A DNA stretch of 54,331 nt from Megasphaera cerevisiae DSM 20462 (GCF_001045675.1 NZ_LEKT01000019.1:1-54331), one strand, 5' to 3'. Counted from the first letter of the stretch, positions 16,502-26,179 are shown. Program-made: numbers and translations. The notes: generated by a model from the sequence alone, not told the origin.

Positions 16502-18154
16502 ATGAGAAGTGACATCGTAAAAAAAGGTAGTACCCGTACAGCCCACCGTGCGCTGTTTCATGCTATGGGATATTCTGACGAAGATTTGCAGAAACCGTTG
16601 ATTGGAATCGTTAATGCATTCAATGAAATTATTCCTGGTCATATTCATTTGCGCGATATTGCTCAAGCTGTCAAATTAGGTGTCGCCGCAGCTGGCGGGA
16701 CTCCTGTTGAATTCCCTGCCATCGGTATTTGTGATGGGATTGCCATGGGACATGATGGAATGAAATATCCCTTAGCCAGTCGGGAACTTATCTGCGATTC
16801 GATTGAGGCAATGGCGAATGGACACGCGTTTGACGGACTCGTCATGATTCCAAATTGTGATAAAATTGTTCCCGGGATGCTTATGGCCGCGGGGCGTGTC
16901 AATATTCCGACGGTGGTTGTCAGCGGCGGGCCGATGCTGGCTGGGCGTTATAAAGGACATGATATCAGTGTCAGTACGATGTTTGAAGCTGCCGGAAAGC
17001 TGGAATCAGGACAGATTACAAAGGCTGATATGGCAGAAATGGAAATGAAGGCTTGTCCGGGATGCGGTTCCTGTGCCGGATTGTTTACGGCTAACACAAT
17101 GAATTGCATGACAGAGGTCCTTGGGCTTGGTCTTCCTGGCAACGGCACGATCCCGGCAGCCTATTTCGGTAGGCGCCGCATTCTTGCCAAAGAAGCGGGT
17201 AAGGTTATTATGGAGCTTGTTGCAAAGGATAGCAAGCCTCGTGATATTATGACGCTGGAAGCTTTTGAAAACGCAATCGCTGTAGATATGGCTATTGGCG
17301 GCTCGACCAATACAGTGCTTCATTTACCGGCTATTGCCCATGAAGCGGGAATCAATCTGCCCCTTGAAAAATTTGATGAAATAAGCCGTAGAGCTGCGTA
17401 TATTACCAAAATGAGTCCCGGCGGTTCTTATCATATGCAGGATCTTGACGAAGCTGGCGGCATATGTGCCGTTATGAAAGAACTGACCAAGCTGGGTCTC
17501 ATCCATACGGAGGCAGTCACTGTTACGGGAACGGTGGCGGATCGTATCCGGGATGCCGTTGTCGAAAATCGCGAGGTGATTCACAGCATTGACGATGCGT
17601 ATATGAAGAAAGGAGGCATCGCGATACTGACAGGAAATTTGGCGCCGCTTGGATCGGTCATCAAAGAAAGCGCCGTCGCTGCCGAATTGTTGGTATATAA
17701 AGGGACTGCAAAATGTTATGATTCGGAGGAAGCGGCTATTGCGGCTATTATGGGTGGAGACATTCGGGAAGGCCATGTTGTCGTTATCCGCTACGAAGGC
17801 CCTAAGGGTGGACCGGGCATGCGAGAAATGCTGAATCCGACGGCGGTTATTACCGGGATGGGGTTGAAGGTAGCACTGCTGACTGACGGACGTTTCAGCG
17901 GAGCCAGCCGCGGGGCTTGTATCGGACATATTTCCCCGGAAGCGATGGAAGGCGGTCCGATTGCTCTTGTTGAAGATGGTGACGTCATTTCTATTGATAT
18001 TCCCAACCGCAGGCTGGAGTTATGCATCAGTGACGCGGCGTTGGCTGTGCGCAAGGCCCGGTGGAGACAGCCGGAACCTAAAGTCAAGACGGGATACTTA
18101 TCCCGATATGCCAAAATGGTTACATCGGCGCATACCGGTGCCGTACTGGAATAA
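16502..18154 (+). CDS. ilvD: dihydroxy-acid dehydratase
   Basis: A 550-residue IlvD/Edd family dehydratase, which converts 2,3-dihydroxy-isovalerate and -methylvalerate to the 2-oxo acids in valine and isoleucine synthesis. Iron-sulfur cluster cysteines lie in [13 protein letters not shown] and [19 protein letters not shown], and the C-terminal GRFSGASRG loop carries the catalytic serine. It is full length. The ATG follows AAAAAAGGAGG. No other ilv gene is adjacent; the partner is a BASS transporter 23 bases downstream, and the promoter carries FadR-type operators. A catabolic sugar-acid substrate is therefore also possible, though the sequence looks like standard IlvD. Confidence 0.85.
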   Translation: MRSDIVKKGSTRTAHRALFHAMGYSDEDLQKPLIGIVNAFNEIIPGHIHLRDIAQAVKLGVAAAGGTPVEFPAIGICDGIAMGHDGMKYPLASRELICDSIEAMANGHAFDGLVMIPNCDKIVPGMLMAAGRVNIPTVVVSGGPMLAGRYKGHDISVSTMFEAAGKLESGQITKADMAEMEMKACPGCGSCAGLFTANTMNCMTEVLGLGLPGNGTIPAAYFGRRRILAKEAGKVIMELVAKDSKPRDIMTLEAFENAIAVDMAIGGSTNTVLHLPAIAHEAGINLPLEKFDEISRRAAYITKMSPGGSYHMQDLDEAGGICAVMKELTKLGLIHTEAVTVTGTVADRIRDAVVENREVIHSIDDAYMKKGGIAILTGNLAPLGSVIKESAVAAELLVYKGTAKCYDSEEAAIAAIMGGDIREGHVVVIRYEGPKGGPGMREMLNPTAVITGMGLKVALLTDGRFSGASRGACIGHISPEAMEGGPIALVEDGDVISIDIPNRRLELCISDAALAVRKARWRQPEPKVKTGYLSRYAKMVTSAHTGAVLE

Positions 18155-18177
18155 GTTTACGGGGGGAGGAATGTACC

Positions 18178-19146
18178 ATGGCTGTTTTAAGACAAATATG
18201 CGATTTTATTACCAAGTATTTCCCGGTATGGGTTATCGTATTCGCGGCGTTGGCATTTTTTGTTCCGGTGCCGTTTACTAGACTGGAAGGCTGGATTACG
18301 TATTTGTTGGGGCTGATTATGCTGGGCATGGGGCTAACCATGCGTCTGAATGATTTTAAATTGGTTCTTATCCGGCCCAAGGATGTAATATTTGGCATTG
18401 TGCTTCGGTACTGTGTAATGCCGGGGGTTGCTTTTTTAGTCGGGAAAGTGCTGGGACTGCCGCCGCTGCTGGCCGCTGGTTTGATATTAGTGGGGTGCTG
18501 TCCCAGCGGAACCGCCTCCAACGTCATGACATTTATTTCCAAAGGTGATACGGCCTTATCGGTGACTATTTCCAGTATTAACACGCTGCTGGCACCGATA
18601 TTGACGCCGGTGCTGTTTATGATGCTGGCAGGGACGCTGATTCCTATTGATGCGGCGGTGTTGCTGCTGGACATACTGAAAGTCGTTATTGTGCCTGTCA
18701 TTTTGGGGATTCTTATTCGAGCTGCCGCGGCAAAGACTGTTGATTCTATTTCGGGAATCATTCCGGTTGTTTCGGTGATAGCTATTATTGCGATTATTAC
18801 CATTGTAGTTGCGCTCAATGCACAAAAGCTGAGTACGGTAGCCGGCATCGCTTTTCTGGCGGTGATTCTGCACAACGGGATCGGCTTGGGAGTGGGCTAC
18901 GGCGCTTCTCGTACGTTGGGACGTATGTCTCATTATAAAAGTAAAGCCGTAGCGTTTGAGATAGGGATGGAAAATTCCGGATTGGCGGTGGCCCTGGCGA
19001 TTGCCCATCTGGATCCTATGGCTGCCATTCCGGGAGCCATATTCAGTGTCTGGCATAATTTTTCCGGTTCATTGCTGGCAGGCTTCTGGTCTTCTCGCGA
19101 TGCGGCAAAATCGGAAAGTGATTATTCTCCAAAAAGTAATACGTAG
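18178..19146 (+). CDS. BASS family sodium symporter
   Basis: A 322-residue inner-membrane transporter of the bile acid:sodium symporter superfamily, with about ten hydrophobic segments. Family patches are visible: LGLIMLGMGLTMRLNDF, LILVGCCPSGTASNVMTF and AFEIGMENSGLAVALA, the crossover-region motifs. Bacterial relatives carry pantoate, pyruvate or other small carboxylates. Co-transcription with ilvD under the same operators suggests a 2-oxo or hydroxy acid as substrate. The ATG follows GGGGGAGGA. A weak wobble-rich hairpin near 19170-19205 may terminate it. Confidence 0.85.
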   Translation: MAVLRQICDFITKYFPVWVIVFAALAFFVPVPFTRLEGWITYLLGLIMLGMGLTMRLNDFKLVLIRPKDVIFGIVLRYCVMPGVAFLVGKVLGLPPLLAAGLILVGCCPSGTASNVMTFISKGDTALSVTISSINTLLAPILTPVLFMMLAGTLIPIDAAVLLLDILKVVIVPVILGILIRAAAAKTVDSISGIIPVVSVIAIIAIITIVVALNAQKLSTVAGIAFLAVILHNGIGLGVGYGASRTLGRMSHYKSKAVAFEIGMENSGLAVALAIAHLDPMAAIPGAIFSVWHNFSGSLLAGFWSSRDAAKSESDYSPKSNT

Positions 19147-19341
19147 CTGACAGCTTTGGATATGAGGGAAAGGTGCTGCCCTTCGGTCGGTGCCTTTTAT
19201 TCCTTCTTACTGTTTTTGTAAAATTATCTTGACACAATCTGGGAAAATTGCTATTATTATAAAGCAGTTTGACAAGCGAGCAGTGTTTTCAGTGGAACTG
19301 CAGAGGACGTAAAAAAAACGTCTGATGATTCTAGAAAAGTA

Positions 19342-19371
19342 TTGACAGACATTAAAGTAGCGTGTTATAAT
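19342..19371 (+). promoter_or_regulatory. tRNA operon promoter
   Basis: TTGACA, an 18-base spacer and TATAAT, ending 15 bases before the first tRNA. A second match (TTGACA ... TATTAT, 17-base spacer) lies near 19230-19260. The interval between them holds a small GACGT/ACGTC hairpin and no gene. Confidence 0.75.
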
Positions 19372-19386
19372 TTTACTTGTCGTCAT

Positions 19387-19461
19387 GCGGAAGTAGCTCA
19401 GTGGTAGAGCACCACCTTGCCAAGGTGGGGGTCGCGAGTTCGAGCCTCGTTTTCCGCTCCA
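19387..19461 (+). tRNA. tRNA-Gly(GCC)
   Basis: A cloverleaf with acceptor GCGGAAG/TTTCCGC, anticodon loop ttGCCaa between CCACC and GGTGG, T-loop TTCGAGC and encoded CCA. It is the first of six tRNAs in one transcript. Confidence 0.95.
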
Positions 19462-19486
19462 TATTTCCTTTATGGAAACACAATGT

Positions 19487-19562
19487 TCCTCAATAGCTCA
19501 GTTGGTAGAGCAATCGGCTGTTAACCGATTTGTCGTAGGTTCGAGTCCTACTTGAGGAGCCA
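19487..19562 (+). tRNA. tRNA-Asn(GTT)
   Basis: Acceptor TCCTCAA/TTGAGGA, anticodon loop ctGTTaa in the ATCGG/CCGAT stem, T-loop TTCGAGT, encoded CCA. Confidence 0.95.
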
Positions 19563-19565
19563 TAC

Positions 19566-19639
19566 AGGGGTATCGCCAAGCGGTAAGGCAACGGACTCTG
19601 ACTCCGTCATCGTTGGTTCGAATCCAGCTACCCCTGCCA
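19566..19639 (+). tRNA. tRNA-Gln(CTG)
   Basis: Acceptor AGGGGTA/TACCCCT, anticodon loop ctCTGac in the ACGGA/TCCGT stem, T-loop TTCGAAT, encoded CCA. It reads CAG codons. Confidence 0.93.
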
Positions 19640-19646
19640 ATTTTAT

Positions 19647-19722
19647 GATCCACTAGCTCAGTTGGCAGAGCACCTGACTTTTAATCAGGGTGTCCCGAGT
19701 TCGAATCTCGGGTGGATCACCA
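19647..19722 (+). tRNA. tRNA-Lys(TTT)
   Basis: Acceptor GATCCAC/GTGGATC, anticodon loop ctTTTaa in the CCTGA/TCAGG stem, T-loop TTCGAAT, encoded CCA. Confidence 0.95.
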
Positions 19723-19738
19723 TTGTTTTCTTACATAT

Positions 19739-19813
19739 GGCCCCTTGGTCAAGTGGTTAAGACACCGCCCTTTCACGGCGTGAACGTGGGTTCAAATCCC
19801 GCAGGGGTCACCA
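19739..19813 (+). tRNA. tRNA-Glu(TTC)
   Basis: Acceptor GGCCCCT/AGGGGTC, anticodon loop ctTTCac in the CGCC/GGCG stem, T-loop TTCAAAT, encoded CCA. Confidence 0.95.
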
Positions 19814-19816
19814 CAT

Positions 19817-19892
19817 GGGCGCTTAGCTCAGCTGGGAGAGCGCTTGCCTTACAAGCAAGATGTCAGCAGTTCGATCCTGTTAGCGCCCACCA
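19817..19892 (+). tRNA. tRNA-Val(TAC)
   Basis: Acceptor GGGCGCT/AGCGCCC, anticodon loop ctTACaa in the CTTGC/GCAAG stem, T-loop TTCGATC, encoded CCA. Confidence 0.95.
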
Positions 19893-19898
19893 ATTCAG

Positions 19899-19928
19899 AA
19901 AAGCATACACAACTGTGTGTGCTTTTTT
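19899..19928 (+). terminator. tRNA operon terminator
   Basis: AAAGCATACACA pairs with TGTGTGTGCTTT and is followed by T residues, directly after tRNA-Val. The following 19929-20126 is AT-rich and contains TTTAAT, a 17-base spacer and TATAAT (about 20039-20068), a likely pta promoter. Confidence 0.75.
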
Positions 19929-20126
19929 GCATTTAGATATTCCAAAGAAAACGTAAAATGTAATAAGTTCCGTTTACGAAATTTGCTAAACATGAATTGT
20001 TTTTATTTATGATATCTATAAATATAATGAATAATATATTTAATTTAACGATGATTTGTATTATAATAGGGATGTTGGATTGAGAATGTCAGACTTTTAA
20101 TACTTTATTAAGGAGTGATCCCCATA

Positions 20127-21161
20127 ATGAGATTTACTGAAGATTTGAAAGCTCGTGTTACGAAGGCACAGAAGAAGATCGTACTTCCGGAAACAAACAG
20201 CCGTCGTGTACTGAAGGCTGCTGAACGTGTTTTGGCTGATGGTTTTGCCAAAATTGTTCTTGTGGGAAAATTGGATCAGATCAAAAACGATGCGGCTAAG
20301 TTCCAGATTGACTTGACCGGCGTAGAAGTGGTCAATCCTGAATCCTACTATCGGTTGGATGAATTGTGCGAATATTTTACGGAACGCCGTAAGAAAAAAG
20401 GCATGACTGTAGAAAAAGCACGTGAAATCATGATAAATAACTACACTTTTTTTGGTGCAGGTCTGGTTGCATTAGGTGAAGCCGATGGTGTGGTTTCAGG
20501 TGCAGCAACGACTTCTGCTGACGTTATTCGGGCCGGCCTGCAGGTCATTGGACCCCGCCCTGGTAATAAAACCGTATCCAGCGCATTTATCCTGCTGACC
20601 AATACACCGCAGTACGGCGACAACGGTATTCTGGTTCTCGGAGACTGCGGTGTTATTCCGAATCCAACAGCAGATCAACTGGCGGATATTGCCTGCATCT
20701 GCGTGGAACGTGCGCAGAGAACGGTACAGATGCTCAACCCAAAGGTGGCATTCCTTTCCTACTCGACCAAGGGCAGCGGCTCCGGCGAATCTGTTGAAAA
20801 CGTACGTAAGGCTGTAGAAATCCTGAAAGAACGGAACGTTGATTTTGACTTTGACGGCGAAATGCAGGCTGATGCGGCATTAGTACCGGAAGTCGGTGAA
20901 AATAAGGCTCCTGGCTCCAAGGTTGCCGGACATGCCAATGTCCTGATTTTCCCGAATCTGGACGCTGCCAATATCGGATACAAGATGGTACAGCGTTTTG
21001 CTAATGCAACGGCTCTTGGACCGTTGGTGCAGGGGCTGGCCAAACCTATTCTTGACCTTTCCCGTGGATGCTCCTCTGAGGATGTGGCCGATGTCGTAGC
21101 CGTATGCTGCTCAGACGCTATTACTGCCGATATTCTTCGGAAAGAAAGCGCTTTAAAATAA
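20127..21161 (+). CDS. pta: phosphate acetyltransferase
   Basis: A 344-residue Pta, which interconverts acetyl-CoA and acetyl phosphate. It shows the whole-length Pta fold with VLPETNSRRVLKAAERVL at the start, GEADGVVSGAATTSADVIRAGLQVIG in the middle, and FLSYSTKGSGSGESVENV and GHANVLIFPNLDAANIGYK near the end. The ATG at 20127 is preferred; an upstream in-frame GTG lies within one base of the AAGGAG site. ackA is not adjacent. With glycine reductase in the same window, Pta can draw glycine-derived acetyl phosphate into acetyl-CoA. Confidence 0.92.
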   Translation: MRFTEDLKARVTKAQKKIVLPETNSRRVLKAAERVLADGFAKIVLVGKLDQIKNDAAKFQIDLTGVEVVNPESYYRLDELCEYFTERRKKKGMTVEKAREIMINNYTFFGAGLVALGEADGVVSGAATTSADVIRAGLQVIGPRPGNKTVSSAFILLTNTPQYGDNGILVLGDCGVIPNPTADQLADIACICVERAQRTVQMLNPKVAFLSYSTKGSGSGESVENVRKAVEILKERNVDFDFDGEMQADAALVPEVGENKAPGSKVAGHANVLIFPNLDAANIGYKMVQRFANATALGPLVQGLAKPILDLSRGCSSEDVADVVAVCCSDAITADILRKESALK

Positions 21162-21199
21162 AGTGATACGGTGACGCACCGTGTTGTCATCTATATGAA

Positions 21200-21234
21200 A
21201 AACACTCCGACGCAAGATATCGGAGTGTTTTTTC
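21200..21234 (+). terminator. rho-independent terminator after pta
   Basis: AAACACTCCGA pairs with TCGGAGTGTTT and runs into T residues. It also separates pta from the convergent membrane-protein gene. Confidence 0.85.
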
Positions 21235-21246
21235 GTTTGGCAACAA

Positions 21247-21684
21247 TTATCGTTTGATCCGCCGCCGCGTATTGCCGACAACCATGGTCGTACTGAGTGT
21301 ACGATAGACCATATAGACGAAAAACATATAGCCAAATAAAAATACTAATGCGTATTCCAGTGTCAGCGGTTCGTCCAGGGAAAAATAATAAGCGCATGAA
21401 AGCGTGAGAATCAGGCTGCAGTACATGGAGATCGTAACACACCAAGTACGCTGCCCGCGGTCACGCAGGGCGTAAAAATCTTTGTATTTTATAAACAGAG
21501 CCATAGTTGAGGCGGTCAGCAGCAAGGCCGCGCCTCCGGTGACAGGCCAGCTAAGCTGCAGATATAAGGAAATAAGCAGGAGGATCGTAAGTGTAAAAGT
21601 CCATAAAAAAATATAAGTCTGGCGGCGTAGGTCTGCCCTGTCTTCGGGCATGGCGGCATTGCGTGTTGTGTGATTTCGTGTCAT
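21247..21684 (-). CDS. hypothetical membrane protein, four predicted helices
   Basis: A 145-residue protein I do not recognise. After a charged N-terminus (about 24 residues, Arg/Asp-rich) come hydrophobic segments near residues 25-42, 48-64, 83-99 and 108-126, then a basic tail (NTRRRIKR). The topology suggests an inner-membrane protein with both ends in the cytoplasm. It is alone on its strand, convergent with pta and divergent from the FAD protein gene. Confidence 0.55.
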   Translation of the reverse strand: MTRNHTTRNAAMPEDRADLRRQTYIFLWTFTLTILLLISLYLQLSWPVTGGAALLLTASTMALFIKYKDFYALRDRGQRTWCVTISMYCSLILTLSCAYYFSLDEPLTLEYALVFLFGYMFFVYMVYRTLSTTMVVGNTRRRIKR

Positions 21685-21775
21685 GATACTGCTCCCTTCT
21701 GATTATATGCGGATGGCAATGGCAAAATTATTATAACACACTTAAAGGAGAAGGCGAGCCACATTGCGGATTTAT

Positions 21776-21804
21776 TTGACAATAACATAAGATCGTGGTA
21801 ATCT
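21776..21804 (+). promoter_or_regulatory. promoter of the FAD-dependent oxidoreductase gene
   Basis: TTGACA, a 17-base spacer and TAATCT, leaving a leader of about 85 bases that contains a hairpin. Confidence 0.55.
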
Positions 21805-21833
21805 AAATGAGGATACTCTGAATAGAGAGAATA

Positions 21834-21869
21834 GTTACCCCCGTGGATATTCCCATGAGGGTTATTTTT
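21834..21869 (+). promoter_or_regulatory. leader hairpin with T-run (possible attenuator)
   Basis: GTTACCCCCGTGG pairs, with a mismatch or two, with CCCATGAGGGTTAT and is followed by TTTTT. It lies between promoter and gene, so it could end transcription early. I could not assign it to a known riboswitch class. Confidence 0.4.
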
Positions 21870-21895
21870 ATGCCCTTTCGAGAGGAGTGTATGAT

Positions 21896-23284
21896 ATGAA
21901 AGCAGTAAAAACATATGATGTTATTATTATCGGGGCCGGACCGGCCGGTATTTTTACGGCATTGGAATTAGCTGATAAAGGATTGAAAATACTCATGGTC
22001 GAAAGAGGGCAGGATATTCGGGACCGAATTGCGACCAGCAGCAATAAGCATGCGCTGGCAAAGGATAAAGTACGCAATGTCGTATGCGGCTGGGGTGGTG
22101 CCGGCGCGTTCAGTGATGGGAAATTGACCTTGACGACAGAATTCGGCGGTAATTTGGATGACTATATGCCGAAGGCTGAGCTGATGGAAAAAATTACTTA
22201 CGTGGATGGAGTATATTGCCAGTTTGGCGGCGCCGGCCGCAAGGTATATGGTGATGAAAACCGGGATCGTATCCGGCAGCTTCAGCGTAAGGCCGCAGCT
22301 GCCGATTTGCGGTTTATTCCGGCCCGTATCCGTCATCTCGGTACGGATGTTAATGCCCAGATATTGACAAACATGCGGGATTTTCTGGATAATAAGGTAG
22401 ATTTTATGGCGGATACGGCAGTAGAGCATATTGTCGTTGAGCAAGAGCTTGTGCGCGGCGTCATCATCCATGATCAGTTTTATTCCTGCCGCTATTTGGT
22501 AAGCGCGCCGGGCCGTGAGGGGTCGGAATGGTTTGTCCGGGAGGTCAACCAGCTGGGGCTCAAGCTTACATCCAATGCCGTCGATATTGGCGTTCGAGTG
22601 GAAATGCCGGCGGAAATACTGGAAACGATTACCGAGGTCGTTTATGAATCAAAGCTGATTTATTTCAGTAAATCTTTTGATGACCGTATCCGTACGTTTT
22701 GTATGAATCCCTATGGCTTTGTCGTAGAGGAAAATAATGACGGCCTTTTGACTGTCAACGGACATAGCTATGCTCATAAACGCAGTGAAAATACAAATTT
22801 TGCCATTCTTGTCTCCAAAAAATTTACGGAACCCTTTCATGAGCCGATTAAATATGGAAAATATATTGCCAATCTGGCCAATATATTGGGCGGTGGTGTC
22901 ATTGTTCAGCGTCTCGGGGATTTTCTTGATGGACGCCGTTCTACTCCAGAACGGATTCAGCGCGGTCTGGTCCGACCGACCATGCCGGATGCGACGCCGG
23001 GAGATCTCTCTTTAGTTTTGCCGTATCGGCATATGCAGGATATCAAAGAAATGCTGGAGGCACTGGACAAGGTGGCGCCGGGAGCTAATTCCCGCCATAC
23101 GCTGCTGTATGGTGTAGAAGTTAAGTTTTACTCCAATCGGCTGGATCTGAGCCGTAAGCTGGAAACCAAGATTCCAAATTTCTTTGCCATCGGAGATGGC
23201 GCCGGTATTACCCGGGGGCTAGTTCAGGCCTCTGCTGCCGGTGTCACTGTGGGGCAGGAAATCCTTTCCAGAGAAGAAAAATAA
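21896..23284 (+). CDS. NAD(P)/FAD-dependent oxidoreductase, COG2509 type
   Basis: A 462-residue flavoprotein with an N-terminal Rossmann motif (VIIIGAGPAGIFTALELADKG) and ERG at the end of the second strand. It has a family-typical GWGGAGAFSDGKL segment and a C-terminal FAD-contact motif (NFFAIGDGAGITRGLVQASAAG). It belongs to the uncharacterised FAD-dependent dehydrogenases common in anaerobes; the substrate is not known. The ATG at 21896 sits nine bases after GAGGAG, better than the upstream in-frame GTG. It is a single-gene unit with its own promoter and leader hairpin. Confidence 0.8.
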   Translation: MKAVKTYDVIIIGAGPAGIFTALELADKGLKILMVERGQDIRDRIATSSNKHALAKDKVRNVVCGWGGAGAFSDGKLTLTTEFGGNLDDYMPKAELMEKITYVDGVYCQFGGAGRKVYGDENRDRIRQLQRKAAAADLRFIPARIRHLGTDVNAQILTNMRDFLDNKVDFMADTAVEHIVVEQELVRGVIIHDQFYSCRYLVSAPGREGSEWFVREVNQLGLKLTSNAVDIGVRVEMPAEILETITEVVYESKLIYFSKSFDDRIRTFCMNPYGFVVEENNDGLLTVNGHSYAHKRSENTNFAILVSKKFTEPFHEPIKYGKYIANLANILGGGVIVQRLGDFLDGRRSTPERIQRGLVRPTMPDATPGDLSLVLPYRHMQDIKEMLEALDKVAPGANSRHTLLYGVEVKFYSNRLDLSRKLETKIPNFFAIGDGAGITRGLVQASAAGVTVGQEILSREEK

Positions 23285-23298
23285 ACAGAAAAAAGAAT

Positions 23299-23368
23299 GC
23301 CGATCCATATATAGCTCTTTCCAGTCTGCATGTCTGCGGCGGGAGGTATACATGGATCGGCTTTTTTA
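23299..23368. terminator. terminator between convergent genes
   Basis: GCCGATCCAT pairs with ATGGATCGGC over a large loop and is followed by TTTTTT. It separates the FAD protein gene from the minus-strand desulfurase gene. Confidence 0.55.
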
Positions 23369-24514
23369 ATGGCAAATTTGGTGCAGTGCTTCCAGGGCCG
23401 TGTCAATTTCTTCTGCTGTGTTCCAGTGACCGAAGGAAAAGCGGATGGTACCGGCCGGGAAGGTGCCCAGCGTTTTGTGTGCCGACGGTGCGCAATGGAG
23501 TCCGACGCGGGTCAAAATGCCGTACTCTTCTTCAAGACGGACGGCGACGGTAGAATTATCCAGCGCACAGGCCGAAACGGAGACGACTGCTGTACGCCCC
23601 GCTGTTTCATGTTTGCCGATAATACGGAGGTTTGAAATGCTGGCGAGCCCACGGAGAAATTGTTCGGTCAGCGCCGTTTCTTTTTGACGGATTACATCCA
23701 TTCCTGCTTCATGAATATAGGCGAGAGCGGCATGAAGCCCAGCAATACCGGGCAGATTCATTGTTCCCGATTCAAATTTATCCGGCAGGAAGTCGGGCAT
23801 TTCCTCTGTATGGGATATGCTGCCCGTACCGCCGCAGAGCAGAGGCTTCATTTGAGCGGCCATTTCATCTGTTACGATAAACCCACCGGTACCCTGCGGG
23901 CCGAGGAGCCCCTTGTGGCCGGTGAAGCACAGCGCGTCAATGGACATAGCTTCCATATCAATAGGCAGTACCCCGGCCGTTTGAGCCGCGTCAACAATAA
24001 ATATCAGGCCGTATCGGCGGCAAAAGGCGCCGATCTCCGCAAGGGGCATGATAGTGCCGCAGACATTAGAGGCGTGAGTCATAATGATCGCTTTGGTGGT
24101 GGGGCACAGCAATTTTTCCGCTTCTCCTGGAATCAGAGAACCATTCTTTGTACAGGGAATTCTGTCAAAGGTAAGGCCTGCCTGCTGCAACTGGACGAGG
24201 GGCCGCATGACGGCATTGTGTTCCATGGAGGAAACAAGAACATGGTCGCCTGGTTTCAGCAGTCCTTTGATAACCATGTTGAGGCTCATGGTCACGTTTT
24301 GTGTAAAGATGACGTTTTTACAGTCCGGGAAATGAAATAATTGGCACAGCCAAAGACGCGTATTATAGACAAGCTCTTCCATGTCATACGCCGGGGAATA
24401 GGACCCCCGGTTGATATTGACGCCATGGTTGCAGATGAAATCATTTATGGCAGCCGGTACGCTGGCTGGCTTGGGGAATGTTGTGCAGGCATTATCCAGA
24501 TAAATTTTTTTCAT
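23366..24514 (-). CDS. cysteine desulfurase-like aminotransferase V (EF2568 type)
   Basis: A 382-residue PLP enzyme of aminotransferase class V, resembling the EF2568 group of cysteine desulfurases. The PLP lysine is K201 ([10 protein letters not shown]), with HASNVCG and DAAQTAGV upstream. A cysteine in [14 protein letters not shown] near residue 342 sits in the desulfurase active-site loop. Its role would be to release sulfur or selenium from cysteine or selenocysteine. EF2568 relatives occur in selenium-dependent hydroxylase loci. It is the last gene of a minus-strand operon after the NifB-like gene (65-base gap). A second family member is at 31518. Confidence 0.8.
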   Translation of the reverse strand: MKKIYLDNACTTFPKPASVPAAINDFICNHGVNINRGSYSPAYDMEELVYNTRLWLCQLFHFPDCKNVIFTQNVTMSLNMVIKGLLKPGDHVLVSSMEHNAVMRPLVQLQQAGLTFDRIPCTKNGSLIPGEAEKLLCPTTKAIIMTHASNVCGTIMPLAEIGAFCRRYGLIFIVDAAQTAGVLPIDMEAMSIDALCFTGHKGLLGPQGTGGFIVTDEMAAQMKPLLCGGTGSISHTEEMPDFLPDKFESGTMNLPGIAGLHAALAYIHEAGMDVIRQKETALTEQFLRGLASISNLRIIGKHETAGRTAVVSVSACALDNSTVAVRLEEEYGILTRVGLHCAPSAHKTLGTFPAGTIRFSFGHWNTAEEIDTALEALHQICH

Positions 24515-24579
24515 GTCAGGTCTCCTTTTAGTATATCGTTTTTACATATATAAGGCCACTGCTGTTTCCAAGGACGGTG

Positions 24580-25416
24580 TCACGTGCCGGTGGAATGAAG
24601 CCGGCCTACGGCATCGGCCCGGCAGCGGCAGCAATGAGTCATTTGCGGCAAATACCGGGCGGCTTCTTTTCGGATGCCGGTCATTTGCGACGCCGTGGGA
24701 GCGGGGATATGCGCGAAAACGGTATCGTGGACAGGAATAAGAGCCAGACAATTCAGAATATCTGCCTGCCAGATAGCGGCTTGGCGGGCAATATCAGATA
24801 TATGCTTGTCATTTACGCCGGGAATGACGACAGTATTGATTTTGACGATAATGCCGCGCCGTTTCAGTTTTATAATGCCTTCGTTTTGACGGGCACATAG
24901 TAGTTGAGCAGCTTTTGTTCCCTTGTATAGTTGGCTGTCAGTTTTGACAAATGCATATATGTGGCGGCCGATTTGCGGCTGGATGGCATTGACTGTAACG
25001 GTCACGTGCGTGACGCCAGCGTCAGCAAGGGCGTCAGCACAGGCAGGAAGATTCAAGCCGTTGGTGCTGACGCAGAGTAAAAGCCGGGGATACTGCGCAT
25101 GGATGGCACGCAGCGTTTCTAATGTCCGATCCGGTTCACAGAGCGGATCTCCCGGCCCGGCGATTCCGGCTACGGAAATGTCGGAACGCTGGTATAAGAG
25201 CCGCTGCAGCATAGACACGGCTTCCTGCGGAGTATATATATGCCGGGTTACACCGGGCCGGTTTGCGTTGGCACAATCGTAGAGGCGATTGCAGAAATTG
25301 CACTGAATGTTGCAGTTTGGCGCTACCGGCAGATGGATCCGGCCCCAGGAGCCGCAGGCTTCCTGGTGAAAACAGGGATGGGTGTAAAAACGCTTTTCAA
25401 TAGTAGTTTCAGTCAT
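24580..25416 (-). CDS. nifB: NifB-like radical SAM protein
   Basis: A 278-residue protein close to the core of NifB, which builds the Fe-S-carbide precursor (NifB-co) of nitrogenase cofactors. It shows HPCFHQEA (NifB HPCY..EA), the radical SAM cysteines C35, C39 and C42 in APNCNIQCNFCNRLYDCAN, AGIAGPGDPL, STNGLNLP, VNTVVIPGVND-like KINTVVIPGVND, and the C-terminal CCRCRADAVG. These include the extra cluster ligands expected of true NifB. There is no NifX tail. No nifHDK, nifE or nifN is in the window. Its start overlaps the preceding NapH-like gene by 8 bases, so the two are translationally coupled. Confidence 0.85.
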   Translation of the reverse strand: MTETTIEKRFYTHPCFHQEACGSWGRIHLPVAPNCNIQCNFCNRLYDCANANRPGVTRHIYTPQEAVSMLQRLLYQRSDISVAGIAGPGDPLCEPDRTLETLRAIHAQYPRLLLCVSTNGLNLPACADALADAGVTHVTVTVNAIQPQIGRHIYAFVKTDSQLYKGTKAAQLLCARQNEGIIKLKRRGIIVKINTVVIPGVNDKHISDIARQAAIWQADILNCLALIPVHDTVFAHIPAPTASQMTGIRKEAARYLPQMTHCCRCRADAVGRLHSTGT

Positions 25417-26179
25417 GGCGCTGCCGCCTCCCGAAACGAATGGCTTTTTGCGGGCATACGGACAGGCAGGCCCCGCAATTTGTGCAGTTGGCTTCGTCAG
25501 GCCGGGTGCTCATTTCACATTTTCTCAGGCAGGCATCACAATCGTTACAGCTTTTAGTTTTTGTAAATCCGAAGAGTGATACGCGCTTGATTGTTTCCAA
25601 AAGGCCACCCATGGGGCAGATAAAACGGCACCATAGATTGGCAATACAGACGCTGGCTCCTATGAGGCTGAGAACAATGCCTGTGCGAAACAGCCAAATC
25701 CATGAAGCGTGTTCAACAGAAAGATAGATTGAATTCCAAAAATCGCCGATGCGGATAGGAACCATTACGCGGGGATTATCAAAGCCGATATAAATAATAA
25801 GGGCAGCGGTTAGTGACAGTATCATTCCAGCTTGCCCCAAACGAAGATGCCAACCGCGCAGCGGCAGCTTGAAGCGGGCTAATGTTCCCAGCAGCTGATT
25901 GATATAGCCTGTAGGGCAGAGCCAGCCGCAAAAAGTCCGTCCAAATAAAAATGCCGACAAAGGGAGAAGTGTCCATATTCCCATGGAATACGCCGGTATT
26001 CGACCCCAGCAAGTAATGACCGGACAGTTGGCGCAATTGACGAACGGAATGAGATAGGGACAGCGGAAAATCCCGTAAAAGGCCCATTTCCCCAATACTC
26101 CTAACATGATGATTTGGACGATTCTGCGGATTTTTGGCAGAATCGTATATGTTTTTGATAATGAGGTCCAGTCAGTCAT
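25409..26179 (-). CDS. NapH-like membrane 4Fe-4S protein
   Basis: A 256-residue inner-membrane protein with four to five helices and two kinds of cysteine sites. Membrane-proximal motifs of the NapH/MauN/RdxA type are present (GRTFCGWLCPTGYINQ, CRFICPMGGLLE). A C-terminal ferredoxin-like pair follows (CNDCDACLRKCEMS, CTNCGACLSVCP). Such proteins move electrons between the quinone pool and soluble partners. It overlaps both neighbours by 8 bases, between the ModA-like and NifB-like genes, so it may supply electrons to the radical SAM step. That is an inference. Confidence 0.8.
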   Translation of the reverse strand: MTDWTSLSKTYTILPKIRRIVQIIMLGVLGKWAFYGIFRCPYLIPFVNCANCPVITCWGRIPAYSMGIWTLLPLSAFLFGRTFCGWLCPTGYINQLLGTLARFKLPLRGWHLRLGQAGMILSLTAALIIYIGFDNPRVMVPIRIGDFWNSIYLSVEHASWIWLFRTGIVLSLIGASVCIANLWCRFICPMGGLLETIKRVSLFGFTKTKSCNDCDACLRKCEMSTRPDEANCTNCGACLSVCPQKAIRFGRRQRHD

